Positions 52,674 to 61,386 of a stretch of 64,000 nt of DNA are shown piece by piece. Position numbers and translations under genes: made by a program. Below the pieces are notes generated by a model that was not told where the DNA came from, ran no database searches, and worked only from the letters and a program-made list of their open reading frames with translations. How positions within the stretch are numbered: position 1 is the stretch's first letter; the number at the start of each line of letters is the position of its first letter. The DNA comes from Clostridia bacterium (GTDB lineage Bacteria; Bacillota; Clostridia; Oscillospirales; CAG-272), in contig JAFUOY010000014.1 in assembly GCA_017481595.1 (NCBI GenBank), forward strand, positions 1-64,000, read 5' to 3'.

Positions 52674-53390
52674 TCATTTATTTTTGTTTACGATTCTTGT
52701 TTCAGCTTCGCCTGTTGCAATATCTATATATCTTACAAAAAGTGAAACCTTGTTATCTTCATTGAGGTTAGTCCAGATAAGTTCTGTCAATTCATCAATG
52801 CCAACGTCGGGAAGGATAAGTGTTTTAGGCTCACCCTCAAAGGAAGGAAGGGGATTTCCGTCTCCGTTATAAGTATGAATAAACTTTGCCATTCCCGCCT
52901 TGGGATTTGAATAAGCATATGTAAATCTTTCGCAAGAGGAGTCATCTCCCTCAGCACTCTTAAGAATAGACATTGCAAAATTCATTCCATCCTCTTCACG
53001 ACGAATAATACCTGAAATACGGGGTGTAAAATTAGGCTTATCATCCTCAAACTCTCTTGTACGAAGAGCCTGCTCAAACGTCATCTGCTTATCCATAAGC
53101 TTATAAATCGTGTCTGTCTGATCACCATTAGTTACGATAGTCTTGTTGCCGAGAACTCTTACGGGATAATAAATAATAAGATGGGGATCTATCATTTTGG
53201 ATTCGTCAAATGCCTTTGTACGCATAGCATCGCCTTCGGCAACGAATACTCTGTTACGGCTGTTTTCACTTCTTCCCATAATAAAGTAAGCGGCTACTGC
53301 CTTCTTGGAGTCTGCGCTTTTACCAATAATAATTCCTCTGCCATGATAAGCAAGAGAATTAAGCTCATTTACAATAGTTGAAACCTTCAT
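52674..53390 (-). CDS. purO: Archaeal-type IMP cyclohydrolase (PurO-like)
   Basis: Closes the ring of FAICAR to make IMP. The 238-residue sequence matches the IMP_cyclohyd (PurO) family known mainly from archaea: GRGIIIGKS near residue 18, AYFIMGRSENSRNR near 34, and the C-terminal PLPSFEGEPKTLILP block. It is not homologous to the MGS-fold domain of PurH. Its position just before the stand-alone AICAR formyltransferase explains the missing half of PurH. The SD sequence GAGGAGAT is strong. Lateral transfer from archaea to Clostridia is plausible but old. Confidence 0.88.
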   Translation of the reverse strand: MKVSTIVNELNSLAYHGRGIIIGKSADSKKAVAAYFIMGRSENSRNRVFVAEGDAMRTKAFDESKMIDPHLIIYYPVRVLGNKTIVTNGDQTDTIYKLMDKQMTFEQALRTREFEDDKPNFTPRISGIIRREEDGMNFAMSILKSAEGDDSSCERFTYAYSNPKAGMAKFIHTYNGDGNPLPSFEGEPKTLILPDVGIDELTELIWTNLNEDNKVSLFVRYIDIATGEAETRIVNKNK

Positions 53391-53401
53391 TCTTTATCTC
53401 C

Positions 53402-54028
53402 TCATTTTTCTACATAAACCTTGTTATCCCTGACAGTAAGCTTATCATCACAGAAAAGTCTTACGGCCTCGGGCAATATTTTCCATTCTGCCTCTTCCAT
53501 AATTCTCTTTTGAAGAGCTTCGGGAGTGTCATCCTCCATAACGCAAACTGCCTTTTGAAGGATAATAGGACCGGCATCACATTCGGGAGTAACAATGTGA
53601 ACTGTTGCGCCGGAAACCTTAACTCCCTTTTCAAGCGCAGCCTCGTGAACGTGAAGTCCATAATACCCCTTGCCGCAGAAGGAGGGGATCAATGCGGGAT
53701 GAACATTTATTATTTTGTTTGTAAAAGCCTCATATACCTGTTCATCAAATATAGTTAAAAACCCTGCTAAAACTACAAGATCTATTTTTTCTTCCAAAAG
53801 AGCGTCTGTAAGCGCCCTTGAATAAGATTTAATGCTGTCATAATCCTTACGGGGAAGAACAACAGATTTTATGCTGTTATTCTCCGCTCTTTCAAGAGCA
53901 TAAATACCGGGCTTTGATGCAACAACAAGAGAAATTTTGCCGTTTCCAAGCATTCCGTTCTTCTCTGCATCAATTAAAGCCTGTAAATTTGTTCCTCCGC
54001 CGGATACAAGAACTGCTATTCTTTTCAT
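53402..54028 (-). CDS. purN: Phosphoribosylglycinamide formyltransferase (10-formyl-THF dependent)
   Basis: Formylates GAR with 10-formyl-THF. N-terminal VLVSGGGTNLQALID, the FLTIFDEQ block near residue 95 and INVHPALIPSF, with GATVHIVTPECDAGPII, contain the catalytic Asn/His/Asp. The 208-residue length is typical. Its start overlaps the purM stop by one base (TAATG). Confidence 0.95.
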   Translation of the reverse strand: MKRIAVLVSGGGTNLQALIDAEKNGMLGNGKISLVVASKPGIYALERAENNSIKSVVLPRKDYDSIKSYSRALTDALLEEKIDLVVLAGFLTIFDEQVYEAFTNKIINVHPALIPSFCGKGYYGLHVHEAALEKGVKVSGATVHIVTPECDAGPIILQKAVCVMEDDTPEALQKRIMEEAEWKILPEAVRLFCDDKLTVRDNKVYVEK

Positions 54029-55074
54029 TAGCAGAACACCACGCCTTCGTCACCCTTGATGATCTCGCCGATTACGTAAGCATCATCACCGTGAGCCTTA
54101 AGTATCTCGATTGCTGTGTCAACCTCATCCGCAGGAACTACTATGCTCATACCTACACCCATATTGTACGTGTTATACATATCTCTTTCAGGAACATTTC
54201 CTGTCTTTGCAATAAGATCAAAAATAGGAAGAACCTTAACTGCGGATTTTGTAATCTTAGCAGAAAGTCCCTTAGGAATAGATCTCGGAATATTTTCGTA
54301 AAATCCACCGCCTGTAATATGACTGATACCCTTTACGTTAACCTTTTCGATAAGCGCAAGAACAGACTTAACGTAAATTCTTGTAGGTGTAAGAAGTGTT
54401 TCCGCAATGGAAGCTCCGCCAAGATCAGCGCAAGGCTCATAAAGAGATGCGGGGTTATTATCTATATCAAATACCTTACGAACAAGTGAAAAACCATTCG
54501 AGTGAACGCCGCTTGAAGGAAGCGCAATAACAACGTCACCCTCAACCATTTTGGTGTTATCAAGAATTTTCTTTTTGTCTACTATACCAACAGCAAATCC
54601 TGCAAGATCGTAATCATCAACGGGCATAAGGCCTGGGTGCTCAGCTGTTTCTCCACCGATAAGAGCCGCTCCGGACTGTACGCATCCCTCGGCAACACCG
54701 CCGACAATAGAAGCTATCTTTTCGGGAATATTCTTACCACAAGCAATATAGTCAAGGAAGAACAAGGGCTTTGCGCCTACGCAAATGATATCGTTAACAC
54801 ACATAGCAACTGCGTCAATACCAATAGTATCATGCTTGTCCATCAAAATTGCCATCTTAACCTTTGTACCGCAACCGTCAGTACCTGAAACAAGTACAGG
54901 CTCTTCCATTCCTGCAACAGGGAGTCCGAAGCATCCGCCAAATCCACCTACGTCATCAAGGCAACCCTCATTCTTTGTACGTGCGATATGGGATTTCATA
55001 AGTTCAACTGCTTTGTAACCTGCTGTAATATCAACGCCAGCAGCTGCGTAGCTCTCAGATCTTGAATTTTTCAC
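54028..55074 (-). CDS. purM: Phosphoribosylformylglycinamidine cyclo-ligase (AIR synthetase)
   Basis: Converts FGAM to AIR with ATP. Motifs are AAAGVDITAGYKAVELMK (shown in part) near residue 11, VGGFGGCFGL near 42, LVSGTDGCGTK near 60, GGETAEHPGLM near 140 and HITGGGFYENIPRS near 255. The start is GTG, with only a weak upstream GTGAG as SD sequence, and lies just after purF, so coupling is likely. The 348-residue length is standard. Confidence 0.96.
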   Translation of the reverse strand: MKNSRSESYAAAGVDITAGYKAVELMKSHIARTKNEGCLDDVGGFGGCFGLPVAGMEEPVLVSGTDGCGTKVKMAILMDKHDTIGIDAVAMCVNDIICVGAKPLFFLDYIACGKNIPEKIASIVGGVAEGCVQSGAALIGGETAEHPGLMPVDDYDLAGFAVGIVDKKKILDNTKMVEGDVVIALPSSGVHSNGFSLVRKVFDIDNNPASLYEPCADLGGASIAETLLTPTRIYVKSVLALIEKVNVKGISHITGGGFYENIPRSIPKGLSAKITKSAVKVLPIFDLIAKTGNVPERDMYNTYNMGVGMSIVVPADEVDTAIEILKAHGDDAYVIGEIIKGDEGVVFC

Positions 55075-55076
55075 TT

Positions 55077-56489
55077 TTATGTCTCACTTTCTGATAATTT
55101 TATATCGTATTTATTTCTTTGTGTTGTTGATGGAGGATTTGTTGGGTATTTACCATCAAAGCATGCCTTACAATATCCTTTACAGGTTCCGCCCTCTCCG
55201 AGCTTTTCTACGTCCTCGATGTTTAAGAATCCTAAAGAATCAACACCGAATATCTTTTCCATTTCCTCGGTTGTATGATTACAAGCAATAAGAACATCCT
55301 TTGAATCAATATCCGTACCGTAGTAGCATGGATTAAGGAATTTTGGCGCAGATGAACGAAGATGTATTTCCTTTGCGCCTGCATCACGCAAAAGCTTAAC
55401 GATTCTTGCGCAGGTTGTTCCTCTTACAATTGAGTCATCTACAAGAACTATTCTCTTTCCCTTTACCGTATTAGCAACGGGATTAAGCTTAATTCTAACC
55501 TTATCTTCTCTTACGTTTTGCCCCGGAGCAATAAACGTTCTGCCTATATATTTATTTTTAATAAGTCCTATTCCGTAAGGTATACCGGACTCCTCTGAAT
55601 ATCCAATCGCCGCTTCAAGTCCGGAATCGGGCACGCCTATTACAACGTCTGCTTCGGCAGGACAGGTTTTAGCAAGGAAAGCCCCCGCTCTTTTTCTTGC
55701 AGCCTGTACAGCGCAATTGCTGATAATTGAGTCGGGGCGCGCCGTATAGAGATATTCAAACACACATAATCTTTCGGGCTGCTTATTGCAATGATCCCTT
55801 ATCGTTTTGATTCCGTCCTTTGAAAATACAATTATCTCACCGGGCATTACGTCTCTTATGTACGTTGCTCCAACTGCATCAAGAGCGCAGCTTTCACTTG
55901 CGATAACATATTCATTTTCTCCGCGCATACCGTAGCACAAAGGATGCATACCCATTTCATCTCTTGCAGCTATAAGCTTCTGAGATGACATAATTATCAT
56001 TGAATACGCTCCCTTAAGGTGATCCATAGCCTTGTTGAGTGCTTCCTCAATAGAACCGGATGTTAAACGTTCTCTTGTTATTACGTATGAAATTACCTCT
56101 GCATCACATGAGCTATGAAATATAGCTCCGTTAAGCTCAAGCTCCTTACGAAGTTCAGGATAATTAACCAAAGAGCTTTGCGTTGCTACTGCAAGCTTAC
56201 CCTTTATGTGATTTACCACAAAGGGCTCAGTATTTACTTTATCCTTGGTTTGTAATGTTCCGTAGCGAACGTGACCTAACGCCATCCTTCCCTTTCCAAG
56301 ATGATTCATTGCGTTATGTGTAAAAACATCGTTAACAAGACCTGTGTCCTTATGTACACGGAAAAGTCCGTCGTCATTCACAACAATACCGCAGCTTTCC
56401 TGACCTCTGTGCTGAAGTGCATATAAACCATAATATGTACTGGAGGCAACATCAGCCGTTTTGTTTCCCATGATACCAAAAACTGACAT
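55077..56489 (-). CDS. purF: Amidophosphoribosyltransferase PurF with degenerate glutaminase site
   Basis: Normally makes phosphoribosylamine from PRPP and glutamine-derived ammonia. The phosphoribosyltransferase half is intact: PRPP loop RIVLVDDSIVRGTT (346-359), VPDSG near 286 and CVFEYLYTARPDS (242-254). The Fe-S-type cysteines Cys242, Cys388, Cys440 and Cys443 match the Bacillus-type enzyme. The glutaminase half is not: the mature N-terminal Cys is Ser2, and the oxyanion HNGN motif reads TQSS (103-106), although Arg75 and Asp129 remain. The ATG has AGGAG and an in-frame stop (TAA) two codons upstream, so no hidden start restores Cys. It is expected to need free ammonia or a partner glutaminase. 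Confidence 0.9.
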   Translation of the reverse strand: MSVFGIMGNKTADVASSTYYGLYALQHRGQESCGIVVNDDGLFRVHKDTGLVNDVFTHNAMNHLGKGRMALGHVRYGTLQTKDKVNTEPFVVNHIKGKLAVATQSSLVNYPELRKELELNGAIFHSSCDAEVISYVITRERLTSGSIEEALNKAMDHLKGAYSMIIMSSQKLIAARDEMGMHPLCYGMRGENEYVIASESCALDAVGATYIRDVMPGEIIVFSKDGIKTIRDHCNKQPERLCVFEYLYTARPDSIISNCAVQAARKRAGAFLAKTCPAEADVVIGVPDSGLEAAIGYSEESGIPYGIGLIKNKYIGRTFIAPGQNVREDKVRIKLNPVANTVKGKRIVLVDDSIVRGTTCARIVKLLRDAGAKEIHLRSSAPKFLNPCYYGTDIDSKDVLIACNHTTEEMEKIFGVDSLGFLNIEDVEKLGEGGTCKGYCKACFDGKYPTNPPSTTQRNKYDIKLSESET

Positions 56490-56514
56490 ATTTTATTTCT
56501 CCTGTAAAATGGAT

Positions 56515-57009
56515 TTACTTGTTAAATCTTTCTTCAATTTCTTTGTTTTTCAAGAGAACCTTTTCAGTTCCTTTTTTTCTTGCATCTATAAGCTTACTAT
56601 ACAAATCAGCATCAGAAAGCGCAAGCATTTGAATAGAAAGCAATGCTGCATTTGCCGCGCCGTCTATAGCAACTGTCGCAACAGGAATACCGGATGGCAT
56701 CTGTACGGTAGCAAGAAGCGCATCCATTCCGCCTGTGTTCTTGCATGAAACGGGAATTCCTATTACCGGAAGAACTGTGTTTGCAGCGATAGCGCCCGCA
56801 AGATGCGCAGCCATACCTGCAGCAGCTATAATAACGCCAAATCCATTATCCTTTGCAGACTTTACAAACTCTGCAGTTTCATAAGGCGTTCTATGTGCGG
56901 AATAAACGTGAACCTCAAAAGGAACACCGTATTCCTTAAGAACGTTAATACCCTTTTCGACAATGGGCAAATCACTGTCGCTACCCATAATGATTGCAAC
57001 TTTTTTCAT
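56515..57009 (-). CDS. purE: N5-carboxyaminoimidazole ribonucleotide mutase / AIR carboxylase PurE
   Basis: Converts N5-CAIR (or AIR plus CO2) to CAIR. The 164-residue protein has the GSDSDLP loop (9-15), SAHRTP (residues 37-42) and AGMAAHLAG near 64. No purK is visible next to it. The family includes class I enzymes that need PurK and class II enzymes that use CO2 directly. The AGMAAHLAG variant, with no purK in the window, leaves the class open. It is the first gene of the operon, directly after the ZTP riboswitch and terminator. Confidence 0.95.
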   Translation of the reverse strand: MKKVAIIMGSDSDLPIVEKGINVLKEYGVPFEVHVYSAHRTPYETAEFVKSAKDNGFGVIIAAAGMAAHLAGAIAANTVLPVIGIPVSCKNTGGMDALLATVQMPSGIPVATVAIDGAANAALLSIQMLALSDADLYSKLIDARKKGTEKVLLKNKEIEERFNK

Positions 57010-57045
57010 ACTTTTCTCCTCAAAAATAATATTTAAAACAAAAAA

Positions 57046-57135
57046 GGGCAGTTCACCCTATAAAGGTAAACTGCCCAGACGGTCGGCATACAACGATTTT
57101 TGCTTCCATGCGGTTATCCGCTTCCGTCAGTCACA
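57046..57135 (-). promoter_or_regulatory. ZTP (pfl) riboswitch with terminator before the purine operon
   Basis: On the minus strand, GTGACTGACGG at about 57134-57124 is followed by a GCGG/CCGC-type hairpin region. It ends with TGCCGACCGTCTGGGC (57088-57073), a hallmark of the ZTP aptamer. The last part, GGGCAGTTTACC, pairs with GGTGAACTGCCC (57046-57076), followed by six T. The terminator therefore shares bases with the aptamer. ZTP rises when folate is short, and binding should allow readthrough into purE. Confidence 0.92.
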
Positions 57136-57153
57136 AAAACCTTTACACGACAT

Positions 57154-57183
57154 ATTGTACCATAAAAAACAAACTTTTGTCAA
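57154..57183 (-). promoter_or_regulatory. Sigma-A promoter of the purine operon
   Basis: On the minus strand, TTGACA, an 18-bp spacer and TACAAT, placing the transcript start about 10 bases before the ZTP aptamer. Confidence 0.7.
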
Positions 57184-57255
57184 TATATATTACATATTGT
57201 TAGTAAAAAATTTTTATTTATTTATCCTATATATTTCGTTATTTTCCACAAAATG

Positions 57256-58095
57256 TTACCTGTCTGTATATTTAAGATAGTCTTCATACAGCTCATTTTG
57301 AAGTAAGGCAAGAATGTTATTAGCTCTGTTTCCTATTTGAATACCATTTATGCTCTCTACTCCGCGTATTATCTTACCCGAGCTTGTTAAAACGACCTCA
57401 TCAGCCTCTAAGAGCTCATTTACGCTATATCTTCTTTCGCAAACCGCAATACCGTGCTTATTTGCGCATTTGATAAGCTCTGCTCTTGCTACTCCTGGTA
57501 AGATATGGCAGTCCGTCGGATGTGTTATTATCAGTCCGTTTTTTATAATGGACACATTACAATGAGATCCCTCCGTAACTATACCCTCTCTTACAAATAT
57601 AGCCTCATCACACCCTTTATTTTTTGCATATTGGGCGGCAAGAACGCTGGGTAACAGATTCAAGGTTTTTATATTACACATACCGTACCTGTTATCCTCA
57701 TAAGTTACCGCGCATACCTTCTCATGAATATTTCCTAAAGAAAAAGGGGTTATCATAATACATAGATTCCCTTTCCCTTGCTCATAGGTATGAGATCTCA
57801 ACGCGCTGCCGCGGGAAACGTGGAAATATATAAATTTTTCATTGGCATCTACCTTTTTAACAAGCTCCTTTATAAGTAATTCAAGTTCTTCCCTTTCCAT
57901 TGGGATCTGAATATCCAGCTTACCGCAGTTACGGTAAAATCTTTCTAAATGCACGGATAAAAGATAAGGGATATTATTACGGCACAGAACAGCCTCATAT
58001 ACTCCGTCTCCAAAGTAAAACGCTCTATCCGTTATAGGAACGCTTATTTCTTCAATAAGCCCTATAATACCGTTATAATATCCCAAATTATTCAT
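57256..58095 (-). CDS. Class IV PLP aminotransferase (D-alanine transaminase-like)
   Basis: A 279-residue fold-type IV PLP enzyme. DRAFYFGDGVYE (residues 23-34) is the family start block. The PLP lysine lies in NIKTLNLLPS near 141, and EGSHCNVSII near 175 and TSSGKIIRG near 237 follow. The layout is closer to D-amino-acid transaminases than to branched-chain enzymes. A role in D-alanine or D-glutamate supply for the wall is possible. It lies 12 bases after the GH95 gene, with GGAGG; the pairing is unexplained. Confidence 0.85.
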   Translation of the reverse strand: MNNLGYYNGIIGLIEEISVPITDRAFYFGDGVYEAVLCRNNIPYLLSVHLERFYRNCGKLDIQIPMEREELELLIKELVKKVDANEKFIYFHVSRGSALRSHTYEQGKGNLCIMITPFSLGNIHEKVCAVTYEDNRYGMCNIKTLNLLPSVLAAQYAKNKGCDEAIFVREGIVTEGSHCNVSIIKNGLIITHPTDCHILPGVARAELIKCANKHGIAVCERRYSVNELLEADEVVLTSSGKIIRGVESINGIQIGNRANNILALLQNELYEDYLKYTDR

Positions 58096-58107
58096 ATTTA
58101 CCTCCGA

Positions 58108-60396
58108 TTAAGCAACAACATATTCCTCATTAGCGGCAAGCTTGATTTCCATATCCTTGCCGTCTATATTTATTATAGTTGTTTGTTCAATCGGTGTTGA
58201 CAACTTAAGGGAGGAAAGTTTCGAGTCTTTCCACTCTATATCGACCTTAATATTGCCCTTTGCCAATAATCCGCCAATTTTTCCGTTCTTAAAGTCAGAG
58301 GGTAAAGCGGGAAGTATCTTTATCTTTCCATCCTCGCACTGAAGGAACATCTGAGTAATACCTGCAGTTACACCGAAGTTACCGTCAATCTGGAACGGAG
58401 GATGCGCATCAAACATATTTGCGTATGTTCCGCCGCCACCCCAAACCATATCATCATTTGTAGGATCTACAAACTTAAGCTGGGTTTTTACAAGCTTAAA
58501 GGCTCTGTCCCCGTCCTTAAGCTTAGCCCAAAGGCATACCTTCCATCCCATACTCCATCCCGTGCTTTCATCTCCTCTTCTTTCAAGAGTACGTCTGCAA
58601 GCGTTAGCAAGCTCAGGTGTGCTTTCCGTTGTGATGAGCGTTCCCGGATACATACCGTAAAGATGAGATACATGTCTGTGATGTATATCTCTCTCCTCAT
58701 ATTCCTCATCATACTCGAGAAGCTGACCGTCGGAGCCTATCTCATATACGTTGAGCATAGGAGTCTTTGCTGCAACCTCTCTTGTGAATTCATCGTCAAT
58801 TCCAAGTACCTTGGCGCTTTCAGTAATATTTCTGAAAAGGTCCTCAACGATTCCCTGTGACATAGCTGTGTAAAGCGCAATCGAGGTGCCGTAGCCATTC
58901 TTATTAAACGCGTTTTCGGGAGATGTTGAGGGACATACAACAAGCTTGCCATCGATCTCCGTCATAATATCAAGATAGAACTCTGCGCATTTTTTCATAA
59001 TGGGATACGCAGTATTTGCAAGGAATTCCTTATCGAGCGTATACTCATAATGCTCAAAGAGGTGACGGCAAAGCCAACCGCTTGATCCTTTCCAATATGC
59101 GTAGCCTGCGCAGCCAGCCCTCTTGTTACCAACGGGAGTGGTGTTTGCCCAAAGGTCAATATTATGGTGAGATGTAAAGCCCTTAGCGTGATAGAAATGC
59201 TTTGCTGTCTCTTCTCCGTTAATGCTTACGTTTTTAACAAGATCAACCATTGGAAGATTACAGTTTACAAGATTACACATCAAAACAGGCCAATAGTTCA
59301 TCTCCGTATTGATGTTAACTGTGTAGTTTGAGGACCAAGCCGCATAAAATTTTTCATTCCATATACCCTGAAGGTTAGTGGCTCTTGATCCCTCTCTTGA
59401 GGATGCGATTATAAGATATCTGCCGAAATTATAAAGAAGCTCGCAAAGCGCAACATCCTTATTATCCGAGTGAAGGCGCTCATCAGTCATCTTATCGGTT
59501 TCTTCACCGCCAAAATCAACTGTTACTCTGTTGTATAATTCGTTTACGTCCTTGGTGTGCGCAGCCAATATCTCCTCGTAACTCTTTTGAGCAAGCCTTT
59601 CCACTCTCTCAAGACAAGGCTTGAACGTGGGCTTGTCAGGCTTTTTGTCAAAAGCGACAAAGCTTGTTTCCGCGCAGAAATAAATCGTAACGTCAGTTGC
59701 ATCTGTAATTGTAACCTTTTCCCATCCGTACCGACTCTTTCCGTCACAAACTACCTTGGCAATTCCCGTTACCTTAACGCCCTCTCCGTCATAGATTATG
59801 GGCTTTTCGTGACTTGCGTACTCCGGCGCGATCTGTGAAGGACACTCACCTACAAGGTAAAGCTTATCATTATCTGCCGTAACAGCGCTTTTACCAATAC
59901 ATTCGCCCGTAAGCTCGTATGAAACAGGCTTTGAGGAGCGAAGCTTGACCATCACGCAGTTATCAGGGAAGGAAACAAAATATTCTCTTTCAAAATCAAT
60001 GCCGTCCTCCTCGTAATTTACCTTTACAATAGAGTTTTCAAGATCAAGCGTACGAATATATTTTGAGGGAGAAGCAGAAGAGCCTAATCTTTCGATATAC
60101 AATGTGCCAAGGAATAAATAGGAATTAAGCCATGTGCCGGTAAATCCGCATTCAAGCTTCCACTGAGCATCACCGTTTTTTCCATCCATAACAAGCTGCT
60201 TAGCCAATTCGTTTGCTTCATAAGCGCCATCTACCATTGTTTGTCCGGGTTTACCTGACCACAATGTATCGTGGTTCAAAGAAATTCTTTCTTTATCCGT
60301 GCGTCCATATATCATAGCGCCTAACTGTCCGTTACCGAGAGGCAAAGCCTCCTCGAAAACCTTGGCGCTTTTTCCGTATTTAAGAAATTTTTCCAT
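58108..60396 (-). CDS. GH95 family alpha-L-fucosidase
   Basis: A 762-residue inverting glycosidase of the GH95 family, active on alpha-1,2-fucosyl or related galactosyl linkages. Features are the N-terminal EALPLGNGQLGAMIYG block, NHDTLWSG near residue 41, NTEMNYWP near 365, the acid-bearing CPSTSPENAF region near 490 and PPFQIDGNFG near 674. There is no signal peptide, so it probably works on imported fucosylated oligosaccharides, with FucU elsewhere in the window handling the released fucose. AGGAG precedes the ATG. It shares an operon with the aminotransferase downstream. Confidence 0.92.
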   Translation of the reverse strand: MEKFLKYGKSAKVFEEALPLGNGQLGAMIYGRTDKERISLNHDTLWSGKPGQTMVDGAYEANELAKQLVMDGKNGDAQWKLECGFTGTWLNSYLFLGTLYIERLGSSASPSKYIRTLDLENSIVKVNYEEDGIDFEREYFVSFPDNCVMVKLRSSKPVSYELTGECIGKSAVTADNDKLYLVGECPSQIAPEYASHEKPIIYDGEGVKVTGIAKVVCDGKSRYGWEKVTITDATDVTIYFCAETSFVAFDKKPDKPTFKPCLERVERLAQKSYEEILAAHTKDVNELYNRVTVDFGGEETDKMTDERLHSDNKDVALCELLYNFGRYLIIASSREGSRATNLQGIWNEKFYAAWSSNYTVNINTEMNYWPVLMCNLVNCNLPMVDLVKNVSINGEETAKHFYHAKGFTSHHNIDLWANTTPVGNKRAGCAGYAYWKGSSGWLCRHLFEHYEYTLDKEFLANTAYPIMKKCAEFYLDIMTEIDGKLVVCPSTSPENAFNKNGYGTSIALYTAMSQGIVEDLFRNITESAKVLGIDDEFTREVAAKTPMLNVYEIGSDGQLLEYDEEYEERDIHHRHVSHLYGMYPGTLITTESTPELANACRRTLERRGDESTGWSMGWKVCLWAKLKDGDRAFKLVKTQLKFVDPTNDDMVWGGGGTYANMFDAHPPFQIDGNFGVTAGITQMFLQCEDGKIKILPALPSDFKNGKIGGLLAKGNIKVDIEWKDSKLSSLKLSTPIEQTTIINIDGKDMEIKLAANEEYVVA

Positions 60397-60450
60397 AACT
60401 TTTCTCCTGACTTGATTTAGTATATTTTTTTACCCATCTGAATATGCTTT

Positions 60451-60693
60451 TTATGAGTTGTGAAGCTTCTCTATGCACTTTTTACATACTCTTTTTTCAT
60501 GATATAAAACGTTATCCGAGGTGTTGCCGCAAAAAATACAACAGGGCTCGTATTTTTTAAGAACGATTTTATCGCCGTCTATAAAAATTTCCAAGGCATC
60601 TTTAGGGTTGATATTAAATTTATTTCTGATTTCCATAGGGAGAACAATTCTTCCGAGTTCATCCAATTTTCTTGTAATTCCCGTTGAGTTCAT
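60451..60693 (-). CDS. AbrB/SpoVT-family regulator with zinc-type C-terminus
   Basis: An 80-residue transition-state regulator. STGITRKLDELGRIVLPMEIR (in part, residues 3-22) is the SpoVT-AbrB swapped-hairpin DNA-binding domain. The C-terminus has CCIFCG and CKKC, a likely zinc-binding knuckle seen in many clostridial AbrB proteins. The start is the ATG after AGGAG; the 9 upstream in-frame codons have no SD sequence. It is monocistronic behind a consensus promoter. Confidence 0.9.
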   Translation of the reverse strand: MNSTGITRKLDELGRIVLPMEIRNKFNINPKDALEIFIDGDKIVLKKYEPCCIFCGNTSDNVLYHEKRVCKKCIEKLHNS

Positions 60694-60718
60694 AACCTTC
60701 TCCTTTGCTTTTTTTATC

Positions 60719-60747
60719 ATTTTATCATACCCTATATTTTATGTCAA
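60719..60747 (-). promoter_or_regulatory. Sigma-A promoter of the AbrB-family gene
   Basis: On the minus strand, TTGACA, a 17-bp spacer and TAAAAT. Confidence 0.65.
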
Positions 60748-60804
60748 TTAAAAATTACATTTTTTTACATTTTTTCAAGTATATTCTACATAAACGGAGA
60801 AAAT

Positions 60805-61386
60805 ATGATAGGAAAAATATTCTCTGTCCTTGCCATTTCCTCAACCGTTACCGCCGTAATAATGGGAAACTGCGCCGAGCTTTGCAAGGGCATAATAGAA
60901 GGCGCATCAAAGAGCGTAAGCGTAACATTATCCCTTATGGGTATGATGGTGCTTTGGAATGGGATTATGAACGTTTTGAAGGAAAGCGGAGCTATAGGCG
61001 CTTTATCAAGACTGATGCGCCCCTTACTTAAATGGATATTTCCATCCTCGTTCAAGAACGAAACGGCAACGGAAGAAATCACCGCTTGCATAAGCGCAAA
61101 TTTACTTGGTATATCCAATGCGGCTACCCCCTTGGGAATTAAGGCAATAGAAAAAATGAACGATGGCACAAAATACGGTAAGGCAACGGACGATATGATA
61201 ACTCTATGTCTTTTAGGCTGCTCCTGCTTTAACCTTATGCCCACTACTCTGCTTGCATTACGCTCGTCCTTTAACGCTGCCGTAACCTACGAGATCATTT
61301 TGCCCATATGGATCTGCTCGGGCTTATGTATGATGTTTACAATCTTTATTTCAAGGCTGTTTAGAAGAATGCATGAACATACTTAA
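60805..61386 (+). CDS. spmA: Spore maturation protein A
   Basis: Membrane protein needed for core dehydration of the spore. It is a 193-residue protein with several transmembrane helices and the nucleoside-recognition (Gate) domain features: MMVLWNGIMNVLKESG near residue 48, ANLLGISNAATPLGIKA near 97 and LGCSCFNLMPTT near 134. The gene order spmA-spmB is conserved. GGAG precedes the ATG. A sporulation promoter is expected upstream but I could not place one. Confidence 0.93.
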   Translation: MIGKIFSVLAISSTVTAVIMGNCAELCKGIIEGASKSVSVTLSLMGMMVLWNGIMNVLKESGAIGALSRLMRPLLKWIFPSSFKNETATEEITACISANLLGISNAATPLGIKAIEKMNDGTKYGKATDDMITLCLLGCSCFNLMPTTLLALRSSFNAAVTYEIILPIWICSGLCMMFTIFISRLFRRMHEHT

